The notes under the pieces were generated by a model. That model ran no database searches. It was not told the DNA's origin and saw nothing but the letters and a program-made list of their open reading frames with translations. From the NCBI RefSeq assembly GCF_934372025.1, contig NZ_CAKROJ010000024.1, forward strand, positions 1 through 33,540: a stretch of DNA of 33,540 bases. Direction: 5' to 3'. Every line of letters starts with the position of its first letter. The stretch's first letter is position 1. Below are positions 24,976 to 32,019 of the stretch, in pieces. The translations under genes and the position numbers were made by a program. The DNA comes from an uncultured Blautia sp. (GTDB lineage: Bacteria; Bacillota; Clostridia; Lachnospirales; Lachnospiraceae).

Positions 24976-25467
24976 TTATTTCGTTCTCTCATATTTAACA
25001 AAAGAATATTCCAGATCAAAATATGTCTGCTCATCGCTCTCTGCAGTCACTTTCCATTCTGGCATTTCATCAAGATTTGGAAAATAGCTGTCCGCCTCAT
25101 AACCAAAATCGATTTTAGTCACATGTGCTGTATCACAATATGGAAGAAGCTGTTTGTACACACTGTCACCACCAATACAGTAAACCTCCTCTGAAGGATA
25201 TTTTCTGATTTCATCGAGCAGTTCTTCTATTGTATGAACGATGATCGCATCCTTAACCTGATAATCTTTATTTGCTGTAAGAACGATATTGGTTCTGTTC
25301 TTCAGCGGAAGTCCATTTGGAAAGCTTTCCAGCGTCTTACGTCCCATCACCACTACTTTTCCTGTCGTTTCCTGTCGAAACATCTTCATATCTGCCGGAA
25401 TACTTACCAGAAGTTTATTATCTTTGCCAATTGCCCAGTTTTTATCTACTGCTACTATAATGTTCAT
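24976..25467 (-). CDS. folA: Dihydrofolate reductase
   Basis: Reduces dihydrofolate to tetrahydrofolate with NADPH. The 163 residues fit the bacterial enzyme. The N-terminus MNIIVAVDKNWAIGKDNKLL contains the flexible loop, IPADMKMF holds the active-site acid D26, VVVMGRKTLES the NADPH-binding region, and YCIGGDSVYKQLLPY the conserved GG turn. The ribosome site GAGAGG is moderate. It follows thyA by 38 bases, regenerating the folate that ThyA oxidises. Confidence 0.97.
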   Translation of the reverse strand: MNIIVAVDKNWAIGKDNKLLVSIPADMKMFRQETTGKVVVMGRKTLESFPNGLPLKNRTNIVLTANKDYQVKDAIIVHTIEELLDEIRKYPSEEVYCIGGDSVYKQLLPYCDTAHVTKIDFGYEADSYFPNLDEMPEWKVTAESDEQTYFDLEYSFVKYERTK

Positions 25468-25505
25468 CTCAGATTCCTCTCTTATATATAAATTGTATGG
25501 TCAAA

Positions 25506-26354
25506 TCAGATAGCGATCGGGATATTTTTGATCTGCGGCCAGGTCTGATAGTTTTCCACGATCAGATCGTCCGTTGTGAAATCATAAAAATTTTTGATTT
25601 CAGGATTCAGTTTCACGGTCGGCGCCGGATAAGGTGTACGACCGATCAGTTCTTTGATCACCGGAACATGACGATCATAAATGTGGCAGTCTGCGATCAC
25701 ATGCACAAGTTCTCCCGCTTCCATATCACAAACCTGTGCGATCATCATCAGAAGAAGTGAATATTGACACACATTCCAGTTATTTGCAGCAAGAATATCC
25801 TGTGAACGCTGGTTCAGAACTGCATTCAGAGTAAGTTTATCTTTTCCAAGTTCTTTTGTTACATTAAATGTCATGGAATATGCACAAGGATATAAATTCA
25901 TTTCATGCAGATCCTGATGTACATAAATATTTGTCATAATACGACGACTGTACGGATTATTTTTAAGATCATATAATACACGATCCACCTGATCCATCAT
26001 GCCTTCTTTATACTGATGCTTCACCTGAAGCTGATAGCCATATGCCTTACCAATTGAACCATTCTCGTCTGCCCAGCTGTCCCAGATATGACTGTGAAGA
26101 TCCTTGATATTATTTGATTTTTTCTGCCAGATCCAGAGAATCTCATCCATTGCACTTTTCAATGCAGTTCTGCGAAGTGTCAGCGCCGGAAATTCTTTAC
26201 GCAGATCATAACGGTTTACTACTCCAAAACGCTTGATCGTATAAGCAGAAGTTCCATCTTCCCATACCGGTCTCACCTTTTCTCCTTCTGTACTGGTTCC
26301 ATTCTCAATTACATCTTTACACATATTAATAAATGTAATGTCTGCTAAACTCAT
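25506..26354 (-). CDS. thyA: Thymidylate synthase (ThyA, Bacillus-type subgroup)
   Basis: Methylates dUMP to dTMP using methylene-tetrahydrofolate, leaving dihydrofolate for FolA. The protein has 282 residues. The catalytic cysteine is C157 in NLYPCAYSMTF, and RIMTNIY upstream supplies the phosphate-binding arginine region. Two canonical motifs deviate: the residue after the catalytic Cys is Ala instead of His, as in the B. subtilis ThyA group where it is Val, and the usual LGxPFN segment reads LAANNWN. The C-terminus retains HIYDRHV and FYDFTTDD. GGGG replaces a strong ribosome site before the ATG. It is first in the thyA-folA operon, and its promoter shares a -35 with the divergent vanZ-like gene. 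Confidence 0.95.
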   Translation of the reverse strand: MSLADITFINMCKDVIENGTSTEGEKVRPVWEDGTSAYTIKRFGVVNRYDLRKEFPALTLRRTALKSAMDEILWIWQKKSNNIKDLHSHIWDSWADENGSIGKAYGYQLQVKHQYKEGMMDQVDRVLYDLKNNPYSRRIMTNIYVHQDLHEMNLYPCAYSMTFNVTKELGKDKLTLNAVLNQRSQDILAANNWNVCQYSLLLMMIAQVCDMEAGELVHVIADCHIYDRHVPVIKELIGRTPYPAPTVKLNPEIKNFYDFTTDDLIVENYQTWPQIKNIPIAI

Positions 26355-26426
26355 CTGTATTTTCCCCTTTTATCATTTTTATTTGCCTTTATGTATCCTG
26401 ACATCAGTTCACATTATATTGTTACA

Positions 26427-26456
26427 AGTATAACATACCTTACTCTTTGTTGACAA
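26427..26456 (-). promoter_or_regulatory. thyA-folA promoter
   Basis: On the minus strand, TTGTCA (26451-26456), an 18-bp spacer and TATACT (26427-26432). The -35 overlaps the plus-strand TTGACA of the divergent gene by five bases. Confidence 0.7.
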
Positions 26457-26478
26457 TCTTTTCCCCCTTTGCTATATT
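26450..26478 (+). promoter_or_regulatory. Promoter of the vanZ-like gene
   Basis: Consensus TTGACA (26450-26455), a 17-bp spacer and TATATT (26473-26478). Seven bases separate the -10 from the ATG at 26486, so the start of transcription should fall on or next to the start codon. Confidence 0.85.
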
Positions 26479-26485
26479 TAATGCC

Positions 26486-27016
26486 ATGAAAATAATAATT
26501 TCTTTATTAAAACCTTTATCTTTTATTCCTGCACTTCTTATGATGTATGTGATCTTTTCGTTTTCAGCCCAGACCGGGGAGGTGTCCGGGGAATTAAGCT
26601 ACAAAGTCAGCTATAAGATCGTAGAAATCAAAAATGAAGTACTGAATGAGAATAATAGTTATGATGAACTGAATTATGAAGCTTATCAGATTCAGTTCTA
26701 TGTACGTAAAGCAGCACATATGACTGAGTATTTTCTTCTCGCTGTAGCCATATCTTTTCCACTTTATGTTTATCGCATACGGGGTTTCTGGCTGTTTCTT
26801 CTTGCCGGTATTTTCTGTGTCGGTTTTGCCGGACTTGATGAATATCATCAGTCCTTTGTTGCCGGACGCGGTCCTTCTGTCCGTGATGTCTGCATTGACA
26901 GTTCCGGAGCTCTGATCGGGATCATACTGGTTCAGTTATTCTGCTGGTCTACCCTGCACAATCCTTCTGTCTCATCTAAAAAGAAAAAAAAGGTTCGCAA
27001 AAAGCGCCGCAGATGA
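26486..27016 (+). CDS. VanZ-family membrane protein
   Basis: The 176-residue protein has an N-terminal membrane helix ending IFSFSAQTGEVSG, a charged segment, and VRKAAHMTEYFLLAVA entering a second helix. A third helix leads to the VanZ hallmark LDEYHQSFVAGRGPSVRDVCIDSSGALIG; a fourth helix and a very basic tail (KKKKKVRKKRRR) follow. VanZ (PF04892) proteins are named for low-level teicoplanin resistance, but most members have no known role, so this should not be called a resistance gene. The start at 26486 matches the family beginning and has no Shine-Dalgarno site. A frame start further upstream (TTG at 26447) lies before the promoter and is rejected. The mRNA is therefore a leaderless candidate. 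Confidence 0.88.
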   Translation: MKIIISLLKPLSFIPALLMMYVIFSFSAQTGEVSGELSYKVSYKIVEIKNEVLNENNSYDELNYEAYQIQFYVRKAAHMTEYFLLAVAISFPLYVYRIRGFWLFLLAGIFCVGFAGLDEYHQSFVAGRGPSVRDVCIDSSGALIGIILVQLFCWSTLHNPSVSSKKKKKVRKKRRR

Positions 27017-27037
27017 TATTTTCTGCGACGCTTTTTC
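26999..27037. terminator. Bidirectional terminator between convergent genes
   Basis: A long stem AAAAAGCG-C-CGCAGA / TCTGCG-A-CGCTTTTT with one mismatch; its arms supply A- and T-runs for both strands. It overlaps the vanZ-like stop codon and lies just before the stop of the next minus-strand gene. Confidence 0.85.
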
Positions 27038-27043
27038 TGTTAA

Positions 27044-27487
27044 CTATTCTTCTGTTTTCCGGGTTGAATTCATTTTTTCTGTTTCTTCTGCTTCTTCCAG
27101 TGCAGAAACCAGTTTTGCACGTTCGGCAATACTCCTGTTTTTCTTTTCAACCGGTTTCTCATCTTCTGCCTCTTTTGCAGCGGCTTCTGCTGCTAATGCT
27201 TCCATGGCTTTCTTCTCTTTATCATTTTTGATAAAATTCTTACCTCCAACCACCAGCATAACTACACCTACGATCAGAAATCCAACTCCGGCTGCAAAAA
27301 ATCCCCAGCTTCCACCTTCAACACCATCAATCACATTTTTACACAGTCTGTATCCGGTATAGATCAGATAAGCACCTGCCAGAAGCATCAGAATACAGCT
27401 TCTTGTCGGTGTACCCTGTTTTCTGTTTTCCTGCTGATTATCTGCTTCTGACGTCAGTTCCTCAGGATTTTTATTCTGTTCCTCCAT
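27044..27487 (-). CDS. Hypothetical small membrane protein
   Basis: The 147-residue protein is not recognised. It has a polar, acidic N-terminus (1-28), two hydrophobic helices at about 29-50 (SCILMLLAGAYLIYTGYRL) and 64-82 (GFFAAGVGFLIVGVVMLVV), and a long charged Ala/Glu/Lys-rich C-terminal tail likely to be helical and cytosolic. GAGGAG lies seven bases before the ATG. It starts 46 bases after the malQ stop on the same strand with no terminator between, so it is probably cotranscribed. Confidence 0.75.
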   Translation of the reverse strand: MEEQNKNPEELTSEADNQQENRKQGTPTRSCILMLLAGAYLIYTGYRLCKNVIDGVEGGSWGFFAAGVGFLIVGVVMLVVGGKNFIKNDKEKKAMEALAAEAAAKEAEDEKPVEKKNRSIAERAKLVSALEEAEETEKMNSTRKTEE

Positions 27488-27533
27488 TTTGCGTCTCCTC
27501 TCACACGTTTATCCGGTCATTTTAGCGTTTTTC

Positions 27534-29108
27534 TTATATTTCTTCTATTATTTCTTTTGTTTCTTCTTTCTTATCGACTTTTTCTGTGATTACTTCTTTT
27601 TCAGATTCCTTTTCAACCGGAGCCTTGGCAAGACGACCATAAATTCGAGTCACTTCTCTCATGTTATAAAGAGTTATCTCCGAAAGCTGTCCTTCTGTCA
27701 TTCTCCATTTCCAGTTATCCCCGATTGTAGCAGGTGCATTCATACGTGCCTCATTTCCAAGGCACAGATAATCCTGAATTGGAATGATTGCCAGGTCGGC
27801 AACGCTGGAAAGTGCTGTACGAATCAGTGCCCATACACAGTCATTAACTGGCTGTTCATAACAGTTAATATATTCCCGTACAAACTTCAGATCATGTCCC
27901 TGAAGATTTTCAAGCCATCCTTTTGTAGTTTCATTATCATGCGTTCCTGTATACACAACACAATTATGCTCATATTTATATGGAAGATAGCTGCTGCCTT
28001 CACTTCCATCAAATGCAAACTGCAGAACCTTCATTCCCGGATATCCGCTTTCTTTCAGCATGTCCCGCACACTGTCTGTAAGGAATCCAAGATCTTCTGC
28101 AATTACGCGCAGCTCTTTTATCTTACTGTCAAGCGTATGGAACAGATCCATTCCCGGTCCCTTTTCCCATTTTCCATTTTCTGCAGTTTTATCGCCAAAT
28201 GGGATTGCATAGTATTCATCAAAGCCACGGAAATGATCAATTCGAATAACGTCATAAAGCTCCAGACAATGCGTCATACGCTTTACCCACCAGCCATAAT
28301 TATCTTTTTTCAGTTTTTTCCAGTCGTAAAGAGGATTTCCCCATAACTGTCCTGTAGCGGAAAATGCATCTGGCGGGCATCCTGCAACAGATATTGGATT
28401 ATATTCTTCATCAAACTGCAGCATCTCCGGATTTGCCCACGCGTCTGCACTGTCAAGTGCTACATAGATCGGCACATCTCCAATAATCTGAATTCCTTTT
28501 GTATTTGCATATTTTTTCAGCTTTCTCCACTGAATTGTAAAGCAATACTGCTGAAAACAGTAAAACTCTACTTCCTCTGCCAATTCCTTTTCTGCTTTTT
28601 TTACAGCCACAGAATGACGATCCTTCAGTTCTTCCGGCCAGTCGATCCAGCAGATACCTTTCTGTGCATTTTTGACAGCCATAAACAGACAATAATCCTG
28701 CAGCCAGTCCTTTTCCTCTTCCAGAAATGCTTCATAAACAGGATCATTCTTCAGATCAGCTTTTTCATATGCTTTACGTAAAAGCTTATATCTGGACTGA
28801 TACATCTTCTCATAATCAACATATGACTCGCTTCCACCCCAATCACAGGCCTCACATTCTTCCCTGGTAAGAAGTTTCTTCTGGATCAGCTCTTCCAGAT
28901 CAATAAAATACGGATTTCCCGCAAATGTTGAAACTGACTGATATGGCGAATCTCCATATCCTGTCGGACCCAGCGGCAATATCTGCCAGTACTGCTGTCC
29001 TGCTTTTTCAAGCTGATCTACAAACTCATAGGCTTCTTTTGAAAAACATCCGATTCCATACTTTGACGGAATACTGGATATCCCCATCAAAATGCCACTT
29101 GCTCTCAT
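27534..29108 (-). CDS. malQ: 4-alpha-glucanotransferase (amylomaltase)
   Basis: GH77 enzyme that transfers alpha-1,4-glucan segments between maltooligosaccharides and releases glucose, used in maltodextrin or glycogen turnover. The protein has 524 residues. The conserved start (RASGILMGISSIPSKYGIG) and WQILPLGPTGYGDSPYQ are followed by the nucleophile D291 in IRIDHFRGFDEYY, acid/base E338 in VIAEDLG and D391 in GTHDNETT. A 25-30 residue Glu/Lys-rich tail after the catalytic domain is unusual and looks unstructured. GGAGGG precedes the ATG. No maltose transporter or phosphorylase lies nearby. Confidence 0.97.
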   Translation of the reverse strand: MRASGILMGISSIPSKYGIGCFSKEAYEFVDQLEKAGQQYWQILPLGPTGYGDSPYQSVSTFAGNPYFIDLEELIQKKLLTREECEACDWGGSESYVDYEKMYQSRYKLLRKAYEKADLKNDPVYEAFLEEEKDWLQDYCLFMAVKNAQKGICWIDWPEELKDRHSVAVKKAEKELAEEVEFYCFQQYCFTIQWRKLKKYANTKGIQIIGDVPIYVALDSADAWANPEMLQFDEEYNPISVAGCPPDAFSATGQLWGNPLYDWKKLKKDNYGWWVKRMTHCLELYDVIRIDHFRGFDEYYAIPFGDKTAENGKWEKGPGMDLFHTLDSKIKELRVIAEDLGFLTDSVRDMLKESGYPGMKVLQFAFDGSEGSSYLPYKYEHNCVVYTGTHDNETTKGWLENLQGHDLKFVREYINCYEQPVNDCVWALIRTALSSVADLAIIPIQDYLCLGNEARMNAPATIGDNWKWRMTEGQLSEITLYNMREVTRIYGRLAKAPVEKESEKEVITEKVDKKEETKEIIEEI

Positions 29109-29147
29109 TTTATTCCCTCCAAAATCTGGTAAATTTTCACAAAAAAC

Positions 29148-29153
29148 ATTATA
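29148..29153 (-). promoter_or_regulatory. Possible -10 element for malQ
   Basis: Consensus TATAAT on the minus strand in the 62-base gap between the hydrolase gene and malQ. No convincing -35 is present, so it may only supplement read-through. Confidence 0.35.
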
Positions 29154-29170
29154 TCAGATTTGACACATTT

Positions 29171-30103
29171 TTAAAATCCTTTTTTCTTCATATATACAAC
29201 TACATCATGCCAGACTTTTTCTTTTCCTTTTTCATTCAGGATTTCATGGCGCATACCCCTGTATAATTTGCCTTTTACATCCAGGTATCCGGCTCTCCGC
29301 ATAGCATGAACTGCACTTGCAAACTTCCGTACATTTCCAAGACATGGATCTTCCGCACCGCTGATAAAAAGCACCGGCATTTTAGGCTTTGTACATTTCC
29401 ATTTATGTATATCATAAGCTTTTTTCATCAAATCAAACAGTGCTATGTAAGCATCATCTGTAAAAGTAAATCCACACAGTTCAGATTTTGTGTATGCATC
29501 ATATACATCCGGATCGGAACATATCCATGCATTTTTATTTTTTTCATTTTTGAATTTCATCGCATAAGCTCCAAATGACATCGTTTCAAGAAGCTTGCTT
29601 TTATGATGCATGCCCATAATCTTTCCCTGTGCCTGTGCAATTACTTTTCCAAGAGGTCTTGCTTTATTTTCACTCGGCGAACCGCAGACGATCAGCATAT
29701 CCATACTGTTATCATGTTCTGATGCAAAGGCTCGCACGGCAAGTGATCCCATGCTGTGCCCAAATAAAATCAGTGGAAGTTCCGGGAAATGCCGGCGGAT
29801 TTCTGAATTAACTGTCAGAATATCTCTGAGCATCGCCTCTGCGCCTCCACCATACATATATCCAAGATCATTTTTATCTGCCACGCTCTTTCCATGACCT
29901 CTGTGATCATGGATCACCGTTATATACCCTTTTTCTGTCAGATATTCCATAAACGGAATATAACGTTCTTTATGCTCGCTCATCCCATGAACCAGCTGAA
30001 CAATTCCACATGGCTGTATGCCGGTATCCGGCATCAGACAAAGCACAGAAATCTCAAGCGCATCTGCTTCTGAAAGAAAACTACCTTCGTATTTTTTTGA
30101 CAT
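29171..30103 (-). CDS. Alpha/beta hydrolase, monoacylglycerol-lipase-like
   Basis: The 310-residue serine hydrolase is of the Hydrolase_4 type. QLVHGMSEHKERY forms the oxyanion-hole HG, and HDHRGHGKS follows. The nucleophile elbow is GHSMG (S117), with acid D252 in ISGAEDPCLG and H286 in GMRHEILNE completing the triad. No signal peptide is visible, so it is probably cytosolic, and the substrate is unknown; lipid esters or lysophospholipids are typical. The start at 30103 has GGAGGG seven bases upstream. The frame remains open 59 codons further, but that covers the promoter and a hairpin. A repeat-family hairpin lies in its mRNA leader. Confidence 0.93.
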   Translation of the reverse strand: MSKKYEGSFLSEADALEISVLCLMPDTGIQPCGIVQLVHGMSEHKERYIPFMEYLTEKGYITVIHDHRGHGKSVADKNDLGYMYGGGAEAMLRDILTVNSEIRRHFPELPLILFGHSMGSLAVRAFASEHDNSMDMLIVCGSPSENKARPLGKVIAQAQGKIMGMHHKSKLLETMSFGAYAMKFKNEKNKNAWICSDPDVYDAYTKSELCGFTFTDDAYIALFDLMKKAYDIHKWKCTKPKMPVLFISGAEDPCLGNVRKFASAVHAMRRAGYLDVKGKLYRGMRHEILNEKGKEKVWHDVVVYMKKKGF

Positions 30104-30130
30104 ATATCTTCCCTCCATATGGCAATCTGG

Positions 30131-30161
30131 GAGTTGCTGTCTGTTCCGTTCACAGCAGCTC
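30131..30161. repeat. Intergenic palindromic repeat, copy E
   Basis: Ten-bp stem GAGTTGCTGT / ACAGCAGCTC (one wobble) around the 11-base loop CTGTTCCGTTC. It lies in the predicted 5' leader of the hydrolase mRNA, about 17 bases before the ribosome site. Confidence 0.7.
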
Positions 30162-30176
30162 CTACTGTATATGTAT

Positions 30177-30205
30177 ATATTAGAGTCATCAAATGACCTT
30201 GTCAA
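30177..30205 (-). promoter_or_regulatory. Promoter of the alpha/beta hydrolase gene
   Basis: On the minus strand, consensus TTGACA (30200-30205), a 17-bp spacer and TAATAT (30177-30182). The -35 overlaps that of the divergent gene. Confidence 0.85.
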
Positions 30206-30228
30206 GCAACGTCGTATTCTGTTATAAT
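30199..30228 (+). promoter_or_regulatory. Promoter of the DUF5067-like gene
   Basis: On the plus strand, TTGTCA (30199-30204), an 18-bp spacer and consensus TATAAT (30223-30228). Confidence 0.75.
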
Positions 30229-30248
30229 CTAATAACAACAATATTACA

Positions 30249-30273
30249 TTACTGTTCACTTCGTTTACAGTAA
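30249..30273. repeat. Intergenic palindromic repeat, copy B
   Basis: Seven-bp perfect stem TTACTGT / ACAGTAA around the loop TCACTTCGTTT. It lies in the predicted 5' leader of the DUF5067-like gene, about nine bases before AAGGAGG. Confidence 0.75.
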
Positions 30274-30291
30274 CTTTCATAAGGAGGAAGT

Positions 30292-31389
30292 ATGGATACT
30301 AACAATCAGGATATTTACGAAGAAGAGTCCACCGCTCCTAAACGTAAAAAGAAAAAGAAAAAAGGTCTGATCATTTTTCTGGTCATCCTTATTCTTGTTA
30401 TAGCAGGTGGTACTTCATTTTACTTTATGCAGCGTCAGAAACCAATTTCTGCCACCAAGAACTTTCTGGAAGATATGCGTGTCATGAATTTTGATGGAAT
30501 GAAAACACTTCTCCAGAGCAGTGATATGTCAGCACTTGACAATGCGGATATTACCAGTGATGCATATTCCTCATTTTTCAAAAAAATAAACGAAAAAATG
30601 AGCTACAAAATCACCAAAACCAGTTTTCATATTCAAAATGGTACTGCTTCTGTAACTGCCCGTATCAATTATATTGACGGAGCAGATATTTACAAAGAAA
30701 CTATTACAGAATTTCTGAAACAGATTGTTTCTACAGCATTTTCCGGTACAACCCTGACAGAAGAAGAAACTCAGCAAAAACTGGCGTCACTTCTGGAGGA
30801 AAAATCCGACAGCGTTGAAGACAAATACACTACCATCGATATCACCTATCCTCTGATTGAGGCAGATGGAAAATGGAAAATTGTTTCTCTTGATGCCGAT
30901 ACGGTAAAAGTCATGTCAGCAAACTTCACAAATGTTCAGGATGAGATCAATCAGTCTCTGGCTGATATGAAAGATTCCGAAAACACAAATACTGAAGCGA
31001 CTGTCACCCCGTCAGAAACAACCAGCATTGACATGGACAACGATCATTTTTCTCTTCGCCTGAAGGAATTTCGTGTTACACAGGCTATTGATGATTCCGA
31101 CTGTCTGCTTCTGTACTGTGATTATACAAATAACAGCAGTTCCTCATCAAGTGCCCTGGTTGATGTTCAGCTGTCTGCCAGACAGAACGGTGAAAAGCTC
31201 TCTCCGGCAGTTCCAAAAGAAGACGAACCAGCCATTGATAACTATATCGCTGAAGTAGAACCTGGCAGTACAACCACCATCTGTTATGCATTCTCTCTGA
31301 ATGACAAATCTGATGTTACACTTGAAGCATCTGAAGCTTTTGCATTTGGCGGCGGCGACACTACTTCACAGACAATTAAATTACAGTAA
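30292..31389 (+). CDS. Membrane-anchored protein with DUF5067-like C-terminal domain
   Basis: The 365 residues start with an acidic then strongly basic cytosolic segment (APKRKKKKKK) and a single membrane helix at about 25-46 (LIIFLVILILVIAGGTSFYF). An extracellular alpha/beta domain (about 55-205) resembles NTF2-like DUF4878 modules: ISATKNFLEDMRVMNFDGM and later GKWKIVSLD. After a Thr/Glu-rich linker comes a beta-sandwich (about 245-365), with FSLRLKEFRVTQ, YCDYTNNSS and EVEPGSTTTICYAFSLNDKSDVTLEAS, resembling DUF5067. AAGGAGG precedes the ATG. Function is unknown. It ends at a strong terminator, so it is monocistronic. Confidence 0.85.
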   Translation: MDTNNQDIYEEESTAPKRKKKKKKGLIIFLVILILVIAGGTSFYFMQRQKPISATKNFLEDMRVMNFDGMKTLLQSSDMSALDNADITSDAYSSFFKKINEKMSYKITKTSFHIQNGTASVTARINYIDGADIYKETITEFLKQIVSTAFSGTTLTEEETQQKLASLLEEKSDSVEDKYTTIDITYPLIEADGKWKIVSLDADTVKVMSANFTNVQDEINQSLADMKDSENTNTEATVTPSETTSIDMDNDHFSLRLKEFRVTQAIDDSDCLLLYCDYTNNSSSSSSALVDVQLSARQNGEKLSPAVPKEDEPAIDNYIAEVEPGSTTTICYAFSLNDKSDVTLEASEAFAFGGGDTTSQTIKLQ

Positions 31390-31397
31390 AAAAAAGT

Positions 31398-31434
31398 ATT
31401 CGCAGCAGATCTGATCTGCTGCGAATATTTTTTG
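31398..31434 (+). terminator. Terminator of the DUF5067-like gene
   Basis: A perfect 13-bp stem (31398-31410 with 31414-31426) with loop CTG is followed by a T-rich run. Confidence 0.92.
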
Positions 31435-31474
31435 TTATTCATGCCATACTACAGTTATGAAAGGATGGTGACTT

Positions 31475-31690
31475 ATGGGAAATAAATTCTTACAATATTT
31501 TTCACTGACAATAGCTGTGATCGGCGCCATCAACTGGGGAATGATTGGATTTTTTAACCTGAACCTGGTTGCTTTTTTATTCGGAAGTATGAGCCTGCTT
31601 TCCAGAATTATCTATGGACTGGTTGGTCTGTGCGGGCTCTATCTTCTGTCTTTCTATAATCTTATTGAACAGGACAAAAAAGGACTCTGA
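31475..31690 (+). CDS. DUF378-family small membrane protein
   Basis: The 71-residue protein has two hydrophobic helices (about 7-37 and 42-60) and the family motif IGAINWGMIGFFNLNLVAFLFG followed by RIIYGLVGLCGLYLL, which identifies DUF378. Function is unknown. GAAAGGATGGTG precedes the ATG. The last codons form half of the hairpin that terminates the oppositely transcribed tRNA-Gly operon. Confidence 0.9.
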   Translation: MGNKFLQYFSLTIAVIGAINWGMIGFFNLNLVAFLFGSMSLLSRIIYGLVGLCGLYLLSFYNLIEQDKKGL

Positions 31691-31704
31691 ATTCTCAGAG
31701 TCCT
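31674..31704 (-). terminator. Terminator of the tRNA-Gly operon
   Basis: A ten-bp perfect stem AGGACTCTGA / TCAGAGTCCT with a 4-base loop (31681-31704) is followed by six T on the minus strand. The upstream arm lies inside the DUF378 coding end. Confidence 0.88.
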
Positions 31705-31708
31705 TAAG

Positions 31709-31781
31709 AGCGATAGACGGGGCTCGAACCCGCGGTCTCGACCTTGGCAAGGTCGCGCGTTACCAACTACGCCACTATCGC
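31709..31781 (-). tRNA. tRNA-Gly (anticodon GCC), second copy
   Basis: Identical in sequence to the tRNA at 2-74 but on the opposite strand; the identity spans 77 bases including flanks. CCA is not encoded. It follows tRNA-Gly(TCC) by five bases in the same transcript. Confidence 0.97.
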
Positions 31782-31786
31782 ATAAG

Positions 31787-31857
31787 AGCGGGTGATGGGA
31801 ATCGAACCCACGTATCCAGCTTGGAAGGCTGGTGTTCTACCATTGAACTACACCCGC
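31787..31857 (-). tRNA. tRNA-Gly (anticodon TCC)
   Basis: Acceptor GCGGGTG / CACCCGC, anticodon stem CCAGC / GCTGG with loop CTTCCAA, and T arm GTGGG / CCCAT with TTCGATT. It is 71 nt with discriminator T and no encoded CCA. Together with tRNA-Gly(GCC) it covers all four glycine codons. Confidence 0.97.
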
Positions 31858-31908
31858 ATATCGCTGTTCTTGCGTTGCGTTTGTGTTTCGCTCGCTTCAA
31901 CGATATTG

Positions 31909-31937
31909 AGTATATCTTATTACTCACTGTTTGTCAA
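31909..31937 (-). promoter_or_regulatory. tRNA-Gly operon promoter
   Basis: On the minus strand, consensus TTGACA (31932-31937), a 17-bp spacer and TATACT (31909-31914). Three phased A-tracts lie directly upstream (31942-31968). Confidence 0.9.
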
Positions 31938-32019
31938 CAGGTTTTTTTAAATTTTTTTAATTTTTTTTATTTTATATTTTTTCCTGTTATTTTGCACTCT
32001 TTATACACTTGTAAAAAGC

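Noticed and set aside
26486..27016. VanZ-family gene as a glycopeptide resistance determinant
   Set aside because: No vanA/vanB-type ligase, vanH, vanX or vanRS genes are nearby; most VanZ-family proteins are of unknown function.
29132..29146. CodY-box-like AATTTTCACAAAAAA upstream of malQ
   Set aside because: Only one half-site is good; the other half is an A-run with no palindrome, so it is likely chance in AT-rich DNA.
30104..30280. Longer hydrolase start, 59 codons upstream of 30103
   Set aside because: The extra region contains the hydrolase promoter and a hairpin repeat; GGAGGG precedes only the ATG at 30103.
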